From Chitinophaga sp. (lineage in GTDB: Bacteria > Bacteroidota > Bacteroidia > Chitinophagales > Chitinophagaceae), in the NCBI RefSeq assembly GCF_017745275.1, contig NZ_JAGHZS010000003.1:62001-126000 (forward strand): DNA of 64,000 nucleotides. Direction: 5' to 3'. Shown here piece by piece: positions 1-9,100 of this stretch (its first letter is position 1; every line of letters starts with the position of its first letter). The notes under the pieces are model-generated. The model searched no databases. It was given only the letters and a program-made list of their open reading frames with translations, and was not told where the DNA came from. The position numbers were made by a program, and so were the translations under genes.

Positions 1-1
1 A

Positions 2-1285
2 TCAGGGGATACTGCTGAATGCAAGCTTATCTTTATCGTTTGTTTTATCGATGATATTGTACACCAGTTTCAGCACGTTCAGGGTGCCTTCATAATTGAT
101 TTTGCTATCACTGGAAGCGGTGCTGGTAGAGAAATAAAGAACGGGTATATTTTTCTGATAGAAAGATGCATGATCAGAGTTGTTGATGCCGGTAGAATCA
201 TATACCAGTGGTAGATCTTTGCTGGCAGCTTGCTGCAAAATAGCTGCCCATCCGGGAGAGGTACCTGCCCCACCAATCTGCAGGGGTGTGCCGGGATTGA
301 GTTGCCCAATACCGTCCATATTAATCATGTAGTTCACCTGGGAAAGGTTAACTGTACTATGGGAAGCAAAATATTTAGAGCCAAATAATCCCTGTTCTTT
401 ACCGGAGAAAGCAACAATTACATAATTATTGTTATGAAGACGGGAGCCATTCAATATGCGGGCTATTTCCAACAGGGCGGCGGTGCCGCTGGCGTTATCT
501 TCCGCCTGGGCTGTGGTTTCCCAACCTGGATAATCGTAGTGTGCACCGATCACGATGGTTCTGGGTGCTTTGTTATTAATATAGCCGATCACGTTGGTGC
601 CGCTGCGCTTGATGGCTTTGAATGCCACCTGCAGGTTTACCTGGAAGCTGCCGGCATCTTCTGAACTAAGTTTTTTGCTGATATCGTTGCTCACCCAAAC
701 GGCTGGGATGCCGGTGGCGGCGGGGTGTTGCTCTAACCATTTGGTCACTTCTGCAACAGATTCTTTCCCATTATAAAAGATAACACCGGTGGCACCAGAC
801 TTTTCGGCAATCTTTGTTTGCTCCAGATACTGTTGCAGCATGGTTTTGTGGCTATCGGTATCTATATCGGTGATATTGATAAACCAGATATTATCGGGTT
901 CATTCACGCCGGGCATCACCTCTCCTTTCACGGTTTTCTCGGCACTGAAGGGTAGCGGGAGAAATTGTTTGCCTGCAGGAAGTTTATCTTCATTGAGTGT
1001 CATATGGCAGGTGGCAGCTGGTTCCCGGGTTTCTTTTACAGTAAAAGTTTGCAGGAAGCCATCATCTCCCATGGGGGTTAAGCCGATTTGCTGGAGTTGC
1101 GAGGCAATGTAGGTGGCAGCCAGTTGTTCACCGGGAGCTCCCGTACTGCGGCCATTCAGCTTGTCGCTGCTCAGGGAGTTAATGTGCAATTGTAGGTTAC
1201 CTATGGTTTTTCGGTCCTCTCTTTTCTGCGCGTGCACGTATATGGTTACAACCACCAGTGGTAACAGCCAGGTTATCTTTTTCAC
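2..1285 (-). CDS. M28 family zinc metallopeptidase with PA domain, secreted
   Basis: Exported aminopeptidase-type zinc hydrolase. With a GTG start at 1285 the protein is 427 aa and begins with a signal peptide (VKKITWLLPLVV, then an AQ cleavage region). The C-terminal half carries the M28 di-zinc ligands: His249 in GAHYDYPG, Asp263 in AEDN, the catalytic/ligand Glu in GKEQ (297), Asp324 in NMDG and His372 in SDHAS. The middle (about 90-220) fits a protease-associated insert. The frame stays open to a TTG at 1381, but the -7 box at 1309-1316 lies between, which favours the GTG start. The gene is complete: its TGA stop occupies bases 2-4. The exact substrate cannot be read from sequence. Confidence 0.9.
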   Translation of the reverse strand: MKKITWLLPLVVVTIYVHAQKREDRKTIGNLQLHINSLSSDKLNGRSTGAPGEQLAATYIASQLQQIGLTPMGDDGFLQTFTVKETREPAATCHMTLNEDKLPAGKQFLPLPFSAEKTVKGEVMPGVNEPDNIWFINITDIDTDSHKTMLQQYLEQTKIAEKSGATGVIFYNGKESVAEVTKWLEQHPAATGIPAVWVSNDISKKLSSEDAGSFQVNLQVAFKAIKRSGTNVIGYINNKAPRTIVIGAHYDYPGWETTAQAEDNASGTAALLEIARILNGSRLHNNNYVIVAFSGKEQGLFGSKYFASHSTVNLSQVNYMINMDGIGQLNPGTPLQIGGAGTSPGWAAILQQAASKDLPLVYDSTGINNSDHASFYQKNIPVLYFSTSTASSDSKINYEGTLNVLKLVYNIIDKTNDKDKLAFSSIP

Positions 1286-1308
1286 AGCAATCTGTTTGGG
1301 TGTTGCGG

Positions 1309-1316
1309 CAAAATTA
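1309..1316 (-). promoter_or_regulatory. Bacteroidota -7 box of the M28 peptidase gene
   Basis: On the minus strand this reads TAATTTTG, a perfect match to TAnnTTTG, 23 nt before the GTG at 1285. A TTG about 23 bp further upstream (1340-1342) could serve as the -33 element. It argues against the upstream TTG start at 1381. Confidence 0.55.
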
Positions 1317-1458
1317 CGAATTACAGCCGGGTGATAACGCAATTGGCAGAAGTTCTTTTTGACGATTGTATTGTATTTCAACTATTTATAATATAAACCT
1401 TTCGTCTTAAAAGAGTCATTCGCCGGAAACCGTTGACCGTTGGTAATTCCCAAATCGC

Positions 1459-1466
1459 TATTTTTG
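1459..1466 (+). promoter_or_regulatory. -7 box of gcvT
   Basis: TATTTTTG matches the Bacteroidota TAnnTTTG element 21 nt before the chosen gcvT ATG at 1488. An upstream TTG (1433-1435) is a plausible but imperfectly spaced -33 element. It supports the shorter gcvT start. Confidence 0.55.
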
Positions 1467-1487
1467 CCCCGTTTTAAAAACAAAGTA

Positions 1488-2576
1488 ATGAAAAACACGC
1501 CGTTTACTGAGAAACACATTGCGCTGGGCGCCAAGATGGCCGCCTTTGCGGGTTACAACATGCCTATTTCCTACACTGGTATTAACGATGAGCACCAGGC
1601 GGTGCGTACAAACGCCGGCGTATTCGACGTAAGCCACATGGGCGAATTTATTTTAAAAGGCGAACATGCGCTGGACCTGATCCAACGCGTGACCAGCAAC
1701 GACGCTTCCAAACTTACTGCCGGAAAAGCGCAGTACAGCTGCCTGCCTAACAAAGAAGGCGGTATTGTAGATGACCTGCTGGTATATTGCATTGAAGAAA
1801 ATAAAGTATATATGCTGGTAGTAAATGCCAGCAACATTGAAAAAGACTGGAACTGGATCAGTCAATTCAACACCAACAACGTGGAAATGCATAACATTTC
1901 CGACAAAACCTGTCTGCTGGCTATCCAGGGACCTAACGCCACCAGTATCCTGCAACCGCTCACAGAAGTAGACCTGGTGAACATGAAGTACTACACCTTC
2001 GCTAAAGGCGAATTTGCAGGTGTACCTAACGTGGTAATCAGCGCTACTGGCTACACCGGTGCAGGTGGTATCGAAATTTATTTTGAAGATACAGACGGTG
2101 CTGCAGACAAAATCTGGGACGCTATCTTCGCCATCGGTGGTCCTAAAGGCCTGAAGCCTATTGGCTTGGGCGCCCGTGACACCCTCCGCCTGGAAATGGG
2201 TTTCTGCCTGTATGGTAACGATATCGACGACACTACTTCCCCAATGGAAGCAGGTTTAGGCTGGATCACCAAATTCACTAAACCATTTACTTCCAGTGAA
2301 ATATTCGCAAAACAGAAAGCGGAAGGCGTTAGCAAGAAGCTGGTAGGTTTTGAAATGGTAGATAAAGGCATTCCCCGTCACGACTACGAAATTAAAGATG
2401 CAGCGGGTAACGTCATTGGCCGTGTAACTTCCGGAACCCAGTCTCCTTCTATGCAGAAGGCTATCGGTCTCGGCTATGTGAATACTGCCTTTGCTGCACA
2501 GGATTCAGAAATATTTATTGCTATAAGGGACAAGGCCCTGAAAGCAAAAGTGGTAAAAGTGCCTTTCCTGAGCTAG
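1488..2576 (+). CDS. gcvT: Aminomethyltransferase (glycine cleavage T protein)
   Basis: T protein of the glycine cleavage system. It transfers the aminomethyl carbon from lipoylated H protein to tetrahydrofolate, releasing ammonia and 5,10-methylene-THF in the cytoplasm. The 362-aa protein is the normal family length. It shows the N-terminal [13 protein letters not shown] region, [23 protein letters not shown] and the folate-site stretch [21 protein letters not shown], followed by the C-terminal barrel domain. An upstream ATG at 1440 would add 16 residues, but it lies before the -7 box, so 1488 is preferred. It stands alone; gcvH and gcvP are not in the window. A hairpin terminator follows. 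Confidence 0.95.
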   Translation: MKNTPFTEKHIALGAKMAAFAGYNMPISYTGINDEHQAVRTNAGVFDVSHMGEFILKGEHALDLIQRVTSNDASKLTAGKAQYSCLPNKEGGIVDDLLVYCIEENKVYMLVVNASNIEKDWNWISQFNTNNVEMHNISDKTCLLAIQGPNATSILQPLTEVDLVNMKYYTFAKGEFAGVPNVVISATGYTGAGGIEIYFEDTDGAADKIWDAIFAIGGPKGLKPIGLGARDTLRLEMGFCLYGNDIDDTTSPMEAGLGWITKFTKPFTSSEIFAKQKAEGVSKKLVGFEMVDKGIPRHDYEIKDAAGNVIGRVTSGTQSPSMQKAIGLGYVNTAFAAQDSEIFIAIRDKALKAKVVKVPFLS

Positions 2577-2609
2577 GAATAGTATGAATAGCCGGTTAAA
2601 GTTGTTAAT

Positions 2610-2650
2610 TTCGGTGCCTGGAAAGTTTTCAGTGCACCGGAATTTTTATA
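2610..2650 (+). terminator. Terminator after gcvT
   Basis: TTCGGTGC pairs with GCACCGGAA, and the interior CTGGAAA/TTTTCAG extends the stem. It is followed by AATTTTTATATTTT. It separates gcvT from the next gene. Confidence 0.7.
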
Positions 2651-2666
2651 TTTTATTACCATATCT

Positions 2667-3140
2667 ATGCCTACTATTCATTTGACTACCGTCATCCATG
2701 CCCCGCTGGACAGGGTTTTTGACCTGAGCCGGAGCATCACGCTGCACAAGCGAAGTATGTCGCACCGACAGGAGGAAGCGATAAAAGGTCGTACCAACGG
2801 ACTGATATCTTATAATGAAACAGTTACCTGGAGGGCAAAGCATCTGGGAAAAGTAAGGGAGCTGACTACCAAAATCACGGCCATGCGTCAGAACGAGTTT
2901 TTTAGCGATGAAATGACAGCTGGTGATTTTACCCACATGAACCATGAACACCATTTTAAAGAAATCGGCAATGGTACCGTCATGATTGATATCATGGACT
3001 TCGGAACGCCTTACGGCTGGTTCGGACGGGTATTTGAACGGTTTTATTTGTGTAAGTATATGACCAAACTCCTGCAGGAGCGTAATAATGCTATTAAGGA
3101 TTATGCGGAAAGTGAAAAGTGGAGAGTAATCCTTGATTAA
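2667..3140 (+). CDS. SRPBCC (START-like) family protein
   Basis: A 157-aa soluble protein with the SRPBCC/polyketide-cyclase-like helix-grip pattern. It opens with a beta strand and the VIHAPLDRVFDLSRSI start typical of this fold, has a central strand-rich part (GDFTHMNHEHHF, GTVMIDIMDFGTPYGWFG), and ends in a long amphipathic helix (about 120-155) that would close the ligand cavity. Such proteins bind hydrophobic ligands; no ligand can be named here. It sits 16 bp before comB on the same strand, so co-transcription is likely. There is no signal peptide. Confidence 0.75.
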   Translation: MPTIHLTTVIHAPLDRVFDLSRSITLHKRSMSHRQEEAIKGRTNGLISYNETVTWRAKHLGKVRELTTKITAMRQNEFFSDEMTAGDFTHMNHEHHFKEIGNGTVMIDIMDFGTPYGWFGRVFERFYLCKYMTKLLQERNNAIKDYAESEKWRVILD

Positions 3141-3156
3141 TGTTAAAAGTAACTGA

Positions 3157-3879
3157 ATGACAGAAAGCAACAAACCCAGCCTGGAAGTATGTTTATCCCC
3201 GGCTTTATTACATTTGTTTGATGTAAAAAACAGTATTGTCGTGATCATCGATGTACTGCGCGCCACTTCTACTATCTGTACCGCCCTTTATAACGGTGCA
3301 TCCCGGGTAATACCGGTAGCCAGTGTGGAAGAATGCGTGAATATTGGTCGCGCTATTGGCGGCATTACCGCCGGAGAACGCGATGGTAAGATTGCGGAAG
3401 GCCTGGTACATGGTAACTCTCCCTTCGAATATCCCCGTGAATTCGTTGAAAATCAAACATTGGTACTCACCACTACCAATGGCACGAAACTGTTGCATAT
3501 GGCCAAAGATGCCATCCAGATCATTACCGGTTCTTTCCCGAATATTAGTGCCGTTTGTGAGTACCTCATCTCACAAAATAAAAATGTTATCCTTGGTTGT
3601 GCTGCCTGGAAAGACCGCGTAAACATGGAAGATACCCTGTTTGCCGGCGCCGTGGTAAGCCGTATTAAAGCACATTTCGACGTTAACTGCGATTCTGCTA
3701 TTGCCGCTGAAACACTGTATGAAAGCGCCAAAGGCGATATCTATACTTTTATGAAACAAGCCTCCCACTACCAACGTTTAGCGAAGTATGGGCTGGAAAA
3801 AGATATACACTACTGTCTCACTCCGGATGGCGCCAATGTGCTGCCATTGTTCAGGGATGGAGAGTTAATTGCCGGGTAA
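3157..3879 (+). CDS. comB: 2-phosphosulfolactate phosphatase (ComB family)
   Basis: A 240-aa protein of the ComB family, Mg-dependent phosphatases that turn 2-phosphosulfolactate into sulfolactate. Family signatures visible: IIDVLRATSTI near the N-terminus, GERDGKIAEGLVHGNSPFEY (about 70-90), TTTNGTKLL, and GCAAWKDRVNMEDTLFAG. In methanogens this is a coenzyme M step. Bacteroidota lack that cofactor, so the product may feed other sulfonate or sulfonolipid metabolism (inference). The gene is probably in an operon with the SRPBCC gene and is followed by a long inverted repeat. Confidence 0.88.
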   Translation: MTESNKPSLEVCLSPALLHLFDVKNSIVVIIDVLRATSTICTALYNGASRVIPVASVEECVNIGRAIGGITAGERDGKIAEGLVHGNSPFEYPREFVENQTLVLTTTNGTKLLHMAKDAIQIITGSFPNISAVCEYLISQNKNVILGCAAWKDRVNMEDTLFAGAVVSRIKAHFDVNCDSAIAAETLYESAKGDIYTFMKQASHYQRLAKYGLEKDIHYCLTPDGANVLPLFRDGELIAG

Positions 3880-4020
3880 TTTGTCTTGACCAGGATTAAA
3901 CTGATTTTTTCCAATAATATTTTTGATTTTAGAAGATTAGCGAAGATTGATGTGGATATCCGCATTGGCCTTCGCTAATTTTTTTAAATAGATAATCAGT
4001 TTAATCCTGATCAAGACAAA
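3880..4020. repeat. Long imperfect inverted repeat between convergent genes
   Basis: Outer arms 3880-3906 and 3994-4020 are complementary over about 27 bp with one mismatch (TTTGTCTTGACCAGGATTAA on the left). Nested inside, TTAGCGAAG pairs with CTTCGCTAA, and the centre carries TGTGGATATCCGCA. The whole 141-bp unit can fold into one hairpin. It lies between comB (+) and araC (-) and may act as a two-way terminator. Its form suggests a dispersed intergenic repeat family. Confidence 0.75.
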
Positions 4021-4027
4021 AAATCGC

Positions 4028-4921
4028 TTACGCTTGCTGTGCCTGCTCGCGGAACTGTTGTGGAGCGAGTCCTGTATTTTTTTTGAAGAAGCGGTTAAAA
4101 TAGGCTGGATCCTCAAATCCAAGCTGGTAGCCTATTTCTTTAACACTTAGCGTGTCCATAAATAGCAGGCGTTTGGCTTCCAGGAGTATCCTTTCTTTAA
4201 TGAGCGTGCCAGCGGTTTTCCCGGTGAGCTTTTGTACCACTGCATTCAGTTGCTGCGGCGTGATATGCAACAGCGCGGCGTAATCCTGTACGGCATGTTT
4301 TTCCTGAAAGTGCTGGTGTAATAGCTTCTTGAAAGTCAGCAATTGTGTTTGGGCTATACCCTGCTGCAAATGCGTTTCCTGCAGGTGTTGTTTCCGGATG
4401 CGCAGTATTTCCATGAGTATTACCCGGATATAAGAATACAGGATGTCTGCGGCTCCGTTGGCGCCGAGGTTATATTCCTGCAGGGCCAGCGTCATCAGGG
4501 TTTGCAGGCGGGCATATTCTTCGGGTTGCAGCTCAATCACCGGGTAGGCCTGGAGGTTATCGAACAGAAAATGGGCGTAGAGTTGATTATCCGGGTCGTT
4601 GCCGCTGCTGAAAAAGGGGGCATTAAATTTCAGCGAAAACCCACGAGAACCGCTTTTGCGCGCCAGTTCATGTACCTGCTCGGGTGATAATATAAATACC
4701 GCGGGCCCCTTGAAGGGATAGGCGATGAAGTCGATATAATGAATGCCTTCACTTTCGTTTAGCAGCATAATTTCATAGTAATCATGCCGGTGGGGATATT
4801 GGCGGGTCATGATTTTGCCTTCCTCGTTAATACCCGATACCAGCACATCTTTCAGATGCAATGGGATATTGGCGGTAACGCCGTCATGGATACGATGAGA
4901 AGGAATTTGTGATCGTTGCAT
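4028..4921 (-). CDS. AraC family transcriptional regulator
   Basis: A 297-aa AraC-type regulator. The N-terminal part (about 20-150) looks like a cupin sensor domain (HRHDYYEIMLLNESEGIHYIDF). The C-terminal 100 residues carry two helix-turn-helix motifs, with the family signature VKEIGYQLGFEDPAYFNRFFKK near 265-287 and LAPQQFREQ at the end. It starts at ATG 4921; a TTG at 4927 is also open. A -7 box (TACATTTG on the minus strand, 4925-4932) lies only about 3 nt before the ATG, so the mRNA could be nearly leaderless. It is transcribed divergently from the metallo-beta-lactamase-fold gene, which is its likely target. Confidence 0.9.
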   Translation of the reverse strand: MQRSQIPSHRIHDGVTANIPLHLKDVLVSGINEEGKIMTRQYPHRHDYYEIMLLNESEGIHYIDFIAYPFKGPAVFILSPEQVHELARKSGSRGFSLKFNAPFFSSGNDPDNQLYAHFLFDNLQAYPVIELQPEEYARLQTLMTLALQEYNLGANGAADILYSYIRVILMEILRIRKQHLQETHLQQGIAQTQLLTFKKLLHQHFQEKHAVQDYAALLHITPQQLNAVVQKLTGKTAGTLIKERILLEAKRLLFMDTLSVKEIGYQLGFEDPAYFNRFFKKNTGLAPQQFREQAQQA

Positions 4922-4924
4922 GTT

Positions 4925-4932
4925 CAAATGTA
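4925..4932 (-). promoter_or_regulatory. -7 box of the AraC gene, suggesting a very short leader
   Basis: The minus strand reads TACATTTG, matching TAnnTTTG, ending only a few bases before the ATG at 4921. If used, transcription would start at or next to the start codon. Confidence 0.45.
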
Positions 4933-4954
4933 CAAGTAATTGTGTGGTATGTCC

Positions 4955-4986
4955 ATTGAGACGCCTTTGGGGCTGACTTACTTTTG
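4955..4986 (+). promoter_or_regulatory. Bacteroidota promoter of the MBL-fold gene
   Basis: ATTG (4955-4958), a 20-bp spacer, then TACTTTTG (4979-4986), matching the -33/-7 architecture. The ATG follows at 5000. The intergenic region is shared with the divergent AraC gene. Confidence 0.65.
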
Positions 4987-4999
4987 AGGTGTAAAATTA

Positions 5000-5917
5000 A
5001 TGAATATGTCAGACGATACTTCCAGGAGGAAATGGATTAAGCAAAGCACGCTCGCCATGATGGGCCTGCCTGTGCTGTTTAAAAATGCTTATATTCTCCC
5101 TGCAAACGATAACACAACAACTATGAAACATTATCTCTGCACTACCTGCGGTGTGCAATATGAAGCCAGTGAACAAGCGCCGGCACATTGTCCGGTTTGT
5201 GAAGATGACCGTCAATACGTGAATCCCGGTGGTCAAAGCTGGACCACGCTGGAACAGGTACAAAAAACGCATAAGAATATCATAGAGCTGGTAGCGCCTG
5301 ATTTGTATGCCATATATACCACCCCGGATTTTGCCATCGGGCAGCGGGCGCATTTACTCATTACGCCGGGAGGGAATATCCTGTGGGATTGCATTGCTAA
5401 CCTCGACGCCTCTACGATAAAGATGATACAGCAGTTGGGAGGCATTAAAGCCATTGCCCTCTCCCACCCGCATTATTTTTCTACCATCGTGGAATGGAGC
5501 CATGCTTTTGGTAATATCCCGGTATATGTACACCAGTTGGATGCGGAATGGCTGCAACGCCGCGATGATGTGATTAAGTTATGGTCGGGCAACGAATTGC
5601 CACTATGGGACGGCATTAAGCTGGTTTTATGTGGTGGGCATTTCCCCGGCGCCAATGTGCTGTATTCCCCTGCCGGCAAGGGTAAGCTACTGGTGGGTGA
5701 TGTGATCCAGGTGTCGTCCGACCGGAAAACGGTGTCTGTGATGTACAGTTATCCCAATTATATACCCTTATCTGCCCGGGAAATTAACACTTTGCATACG
5801 GCCATAAAACCACTGGTATACGATGCCATGTATGGTGCTTTTGGAAAATATATTAAAACTGGCGCACAGGCAGCCGTAGATTTTTCTTTAGAGAGATATC
5901 TGCAGCGAATTAAATGA
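5000..5917 (+). CDS. Metallo-beta-lactamase-fold protein with rubredoxin-like zinc ribbon
   Basis: A 305-aa protein. The N-terminus has a twin-arginine-like segment (SRRKWIKQS) followed by a short hydrophobic stretch. Next comes a CxxC...CxxC zinc ribbon (CTTCG about residue 47, CPVC about 67), then a metallo-beta-lactamase fold. The first metal motif is unusual: SHPHYFST replaces HxHxDH, so the usual Asp-His pair is missing, while the later GGHFPGA histidine and LLVGDV aspartate remain. A shorter start at the Met of MKHYLCTTCG would drop the export segment. It is divergent from and probably controlled by the AraC gene. Enzymatic role unknown. Confidence 0.75.
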   Translation: MNMSDDTSRRKWIKQSTLAMMGLPVLFKNAYILPANDNTTTMKHYLCTTCGVQYEASEQAPAHCPVCEDDRQYVNPGGQSWTTLEQVQKTHKNIIELVAPDLYAIYTTPDFAIGQRAHLLITPGGNILWDCIANLDASTIKMIQQLGGIKAIALSHPHYFSTIVEWSHAFGNIPVYVHQLDAEWLQRRDDVIKLWSGNELPLWDGIKLVLCGGHFPGANVLYSPAGKGKLLVGDVIQVSSDRKTVSVMYSYPNYIPLSAREINTLHTAIKPLVYDAMYGAFGKYIKTGAQAAVDFSLERYLQRIK

Positions 5918-5964
5918 TTGATAAACAGGCATCTATATTTGTAAAAAAAGACACTGAAAAAATC

Positions 5965-5995
5965 CCGCTTCCCCGCCATGGCAAACGGGGAGCGG
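5965..5995 (+). terminator. Hairpin after the MBL-fold gene
   Basis: CCGCT-T-CCCCG pairs with CGGGG-AGCGG around a 10-nt loop, about 48 nt after the stop codon. The following T run is short, so terminator function is likely but not certain. Confidence 0.5.
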
Positions 5996-6044
5996 TTAAT
6001 GCGTTCTTAATGTGTAGACTGCGGGTAATTAGAAAATTTCTGCT

Positions 6045-6052
6045 TACTTTTG
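6045..6052 (+). promoter_or_regulatory. -7 box upstream of the SNF2 helicase
   Basis: TACTTTTG matches TAnnTTTG and would give a leader of about 85 nt before the ATG at 6140. No convincing -33 element is seen. Confidence 0.4.
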
Positions 6053-6139
6053 TGGATTGCCTTTTTATCAGCTGTTAAGTTTTTTTGATATATCTATTAA
6101 CCCTTGTGCTGATAATAAAAGTGGGCAACAACGTATAGT

Positions 6140-9100
6140 ATGTCGCTACCCCATTTGCTAAAATATGTTTACAACAACGGCACTGATGAAGTGATCCGCA
6201 GGGGGAAGCGTATTTTTTCGGCCGGGGGCGTTGAACTCATCGAGGCAGACCCGGTACTGAAATCAGCTACCTTCCGCGTAAAGAGCGACACACATGCCAA
6301 CTATTACCGTGTTTCCATCAGCAAGTATGGAGAAACAACCGGTATGTCCATCCGATGCCAATGCCCTTATAACCTGGGCGACATCTGCCGGCACGAAGCA
6401 GCCGCGCTTTTCCAGCTCCAGGAAATGCTGGATAAAAATCATTTCGAGAGCTTCGACACACAATTTGATCAGCAGCATACGCTGATCAAGATGAAGTCTA
6501 TCGATATAAAATCCATCAAACTGCTTACCTCCGGCGCCATCCTGGCCGAAGCAGAAGAAATCGCCAAAAAACATCCCGCTAAAATAATTGCAGCGAAAGA
6601 TGAAAAGGTAGAAGCCCTGCTGAAGCTCAACGGAGCCGAGTTTCCCCTGATCATTCAGCGGAACGAGGAACGCTTCTTTGATACGCATTGTACCTGCGAT
6701 GAAACGGAGCATGCCCTCTGTGTGCATAAAACCGCTCTCTTCCTGCAACTGCTGCAGAAAAACGGACCGTTTTATTTCGATACCCTCCGTAACTGGGATA
6801 AAGAGAAAAATAAACTCCTCTCCCTCTACGGCTACTCCCTCTCGGATGACCTCAACGGAAAATTTGCCTTCTCCTACATGGATGGTAAACCATTCCTCCG
6901 CGTACTGGATCCGTCTATTAAACGCGTAGATGGCGCCGCCGCCGGCAGGCAACCCGTGACAGCACCACCACCGCCAGAGGAAACCATTACCATTACACAA
7001 CGATTGGCCGCTGTTTTTAACGCCAATGAAACGTTGTATCCTTACTTCAAAATAGACCTGGTTAGCGGCGAAATAAACGAAGAACAAAACGGCTTCGTTT
7101 CCCTCGCCAGCAAACTGGATCTTACAAAATACGTAGACTTCTACCAGTACAAGGAAAAAGACAGGGAACTCATAGCGCCTATACGAAAATTACAGGGCAG
7201 CGAAGTGAGTAAATTCCTTAGCAAAAACTCTCCTTTTGCCGGTATATGGGAAAATATTACGCACGAAAATGCGGAAGAACTGCCCACGGAAACAAAAGAG
7301 CTGATGCTGGAATACCTGCATCCTAAACTTGCCAAACTGTTCCCACAGCTGGCCGAGCACGGACTGGTATTTGCCTTGCCTAACAGACAAGCCTTCAAAA
7401 CAAAGAATTTACAACAGTTGCAAATAGGTGCCGAACGCCTCAAGCTCGTCATCAAAACCACCACTGGTGATACACACGTGGAAGTAAACTGCTTTGTAAA
7501 CATTGAAGGAGAACTGGTAAACGTAGCCGGCAACGAATGGGATAGCCCCCTGATGTTCCTCTACAAACAGGTGATTTATTTGTTTGAAAGCCCGCAGGAC
7601 GCCCTGCACGTAGAACTCTTCAGACAAAACGGTAAGCTGCGCATCGCCAATAAAGAATGGCCGGCCTACCTGAAAGATTACCTGCTGCCATTAAGCCGGC
7701 AATATGATATTCAGTTCGACAAAGAACTGCTGGCTGAGGTAGATGATATCATGCCGGAATCTCGCGTATTCCTGAAAGAACTGGGAGAAACTTTCATCAT
7801 ACAACCAGGCTTCGCTTACCGCGGACAGGAAGTAGAATGGAACGATGAAAGCAAAATCACCGTTCAGGAAGGCAATAAAGTGCTCATCATTCACCGTAAT
7901 AAAGATGCGGAAGAAGCATTTGTAGCTAAACTCCGCACCTTACATACCAACTTCGCACAGCACGATAACCACAACTATTTCTACCTGCGCGCAAAAGAAG
8001 CCCTGAAGAACAACTGGTTCTTCCTCTTCTTCGACGCCCTGAAAGAAATGAACGTGCGCGTATTTGGCTTCGACAACCTGCGTAACTTCAAATTCAGCTC
8101 GCATAAGCCGGTTACCAACCTGCAAATCAGCTCGGGCATCGATTGGTTTGATGCACAGATCGAAGTATTATACGGTGACCAGAAAGTAAGTATCAAGGAT
8201 ATTAAAAATGCGCTGGCCAACAAACAGAACTATGTTCAGCTGGCAGACGGCTCCCTGGGCCTCCTGCCGGAAGAATGGCTGCGCAAATATTCCCTGCTCT
8301 TCAAAGTTGGGGAAGAAAGAGATAAAGGGCTTAAACTCAGCAAATACAACTTCAGCGTTATTGATGAACTCTACGAGTTTATTGATGATGAGGCCGTGGT
8401 ATTAGAGCTGGAACAAAAGCGCCGCAAGCTGTTGCAATTCGATGAGATCCGCAACATTGCGCTGCCGGAAAACCTGAAAGCTACGCTGCGCCCTTACCAG
8501 GAAAGCGGCTTCCAATGGCTCAACTACCTCGATGACATCAAATGGGGTGGTATCCTTGCGGACGACATGGGGTTGGGTAAAACGATCCAGGCCCTCACCT
8601 TCCTGCAGTATTACAAAAACAAGAACGGTGGTAAAACCATGGCGTTGATAGTTTGTCCTACCACGCTGATTTACAACTGGGAAAATGAAATAAAGAAATT
8701 CACACCGGATATCAAACATCATATCCACCACGGCCCTGCACGATTAAAAGCGTCTGAGGAACTGGTAAAATATGATGCCATTATTACTACCTATGGTACT
8801 TTGCGCAGCGATATTCAGCTGCTCATGAAAGTGGAATTCGACTATGTGATCCTCGATGAATCACAAGCCATCAAGAATCCGCAATCCAAGGTAACCAAAG
8901 CGGCTCAACTGCTGCAAACCAGGAACAGGCTGGCGCTCAGCGGTACCCCGATGCAGAACAATACCTTTGATATTTATGCACAAATGAACTTCCTGAACCC
9001 GGGAATGCTCGGTAGCGTTGACTTCTTCCGCAATGAATTTGCTACGCCTATCGATAAATTCCAGGATGAAGAAAGAAAGGAACACCTGCGTAAACTGATC

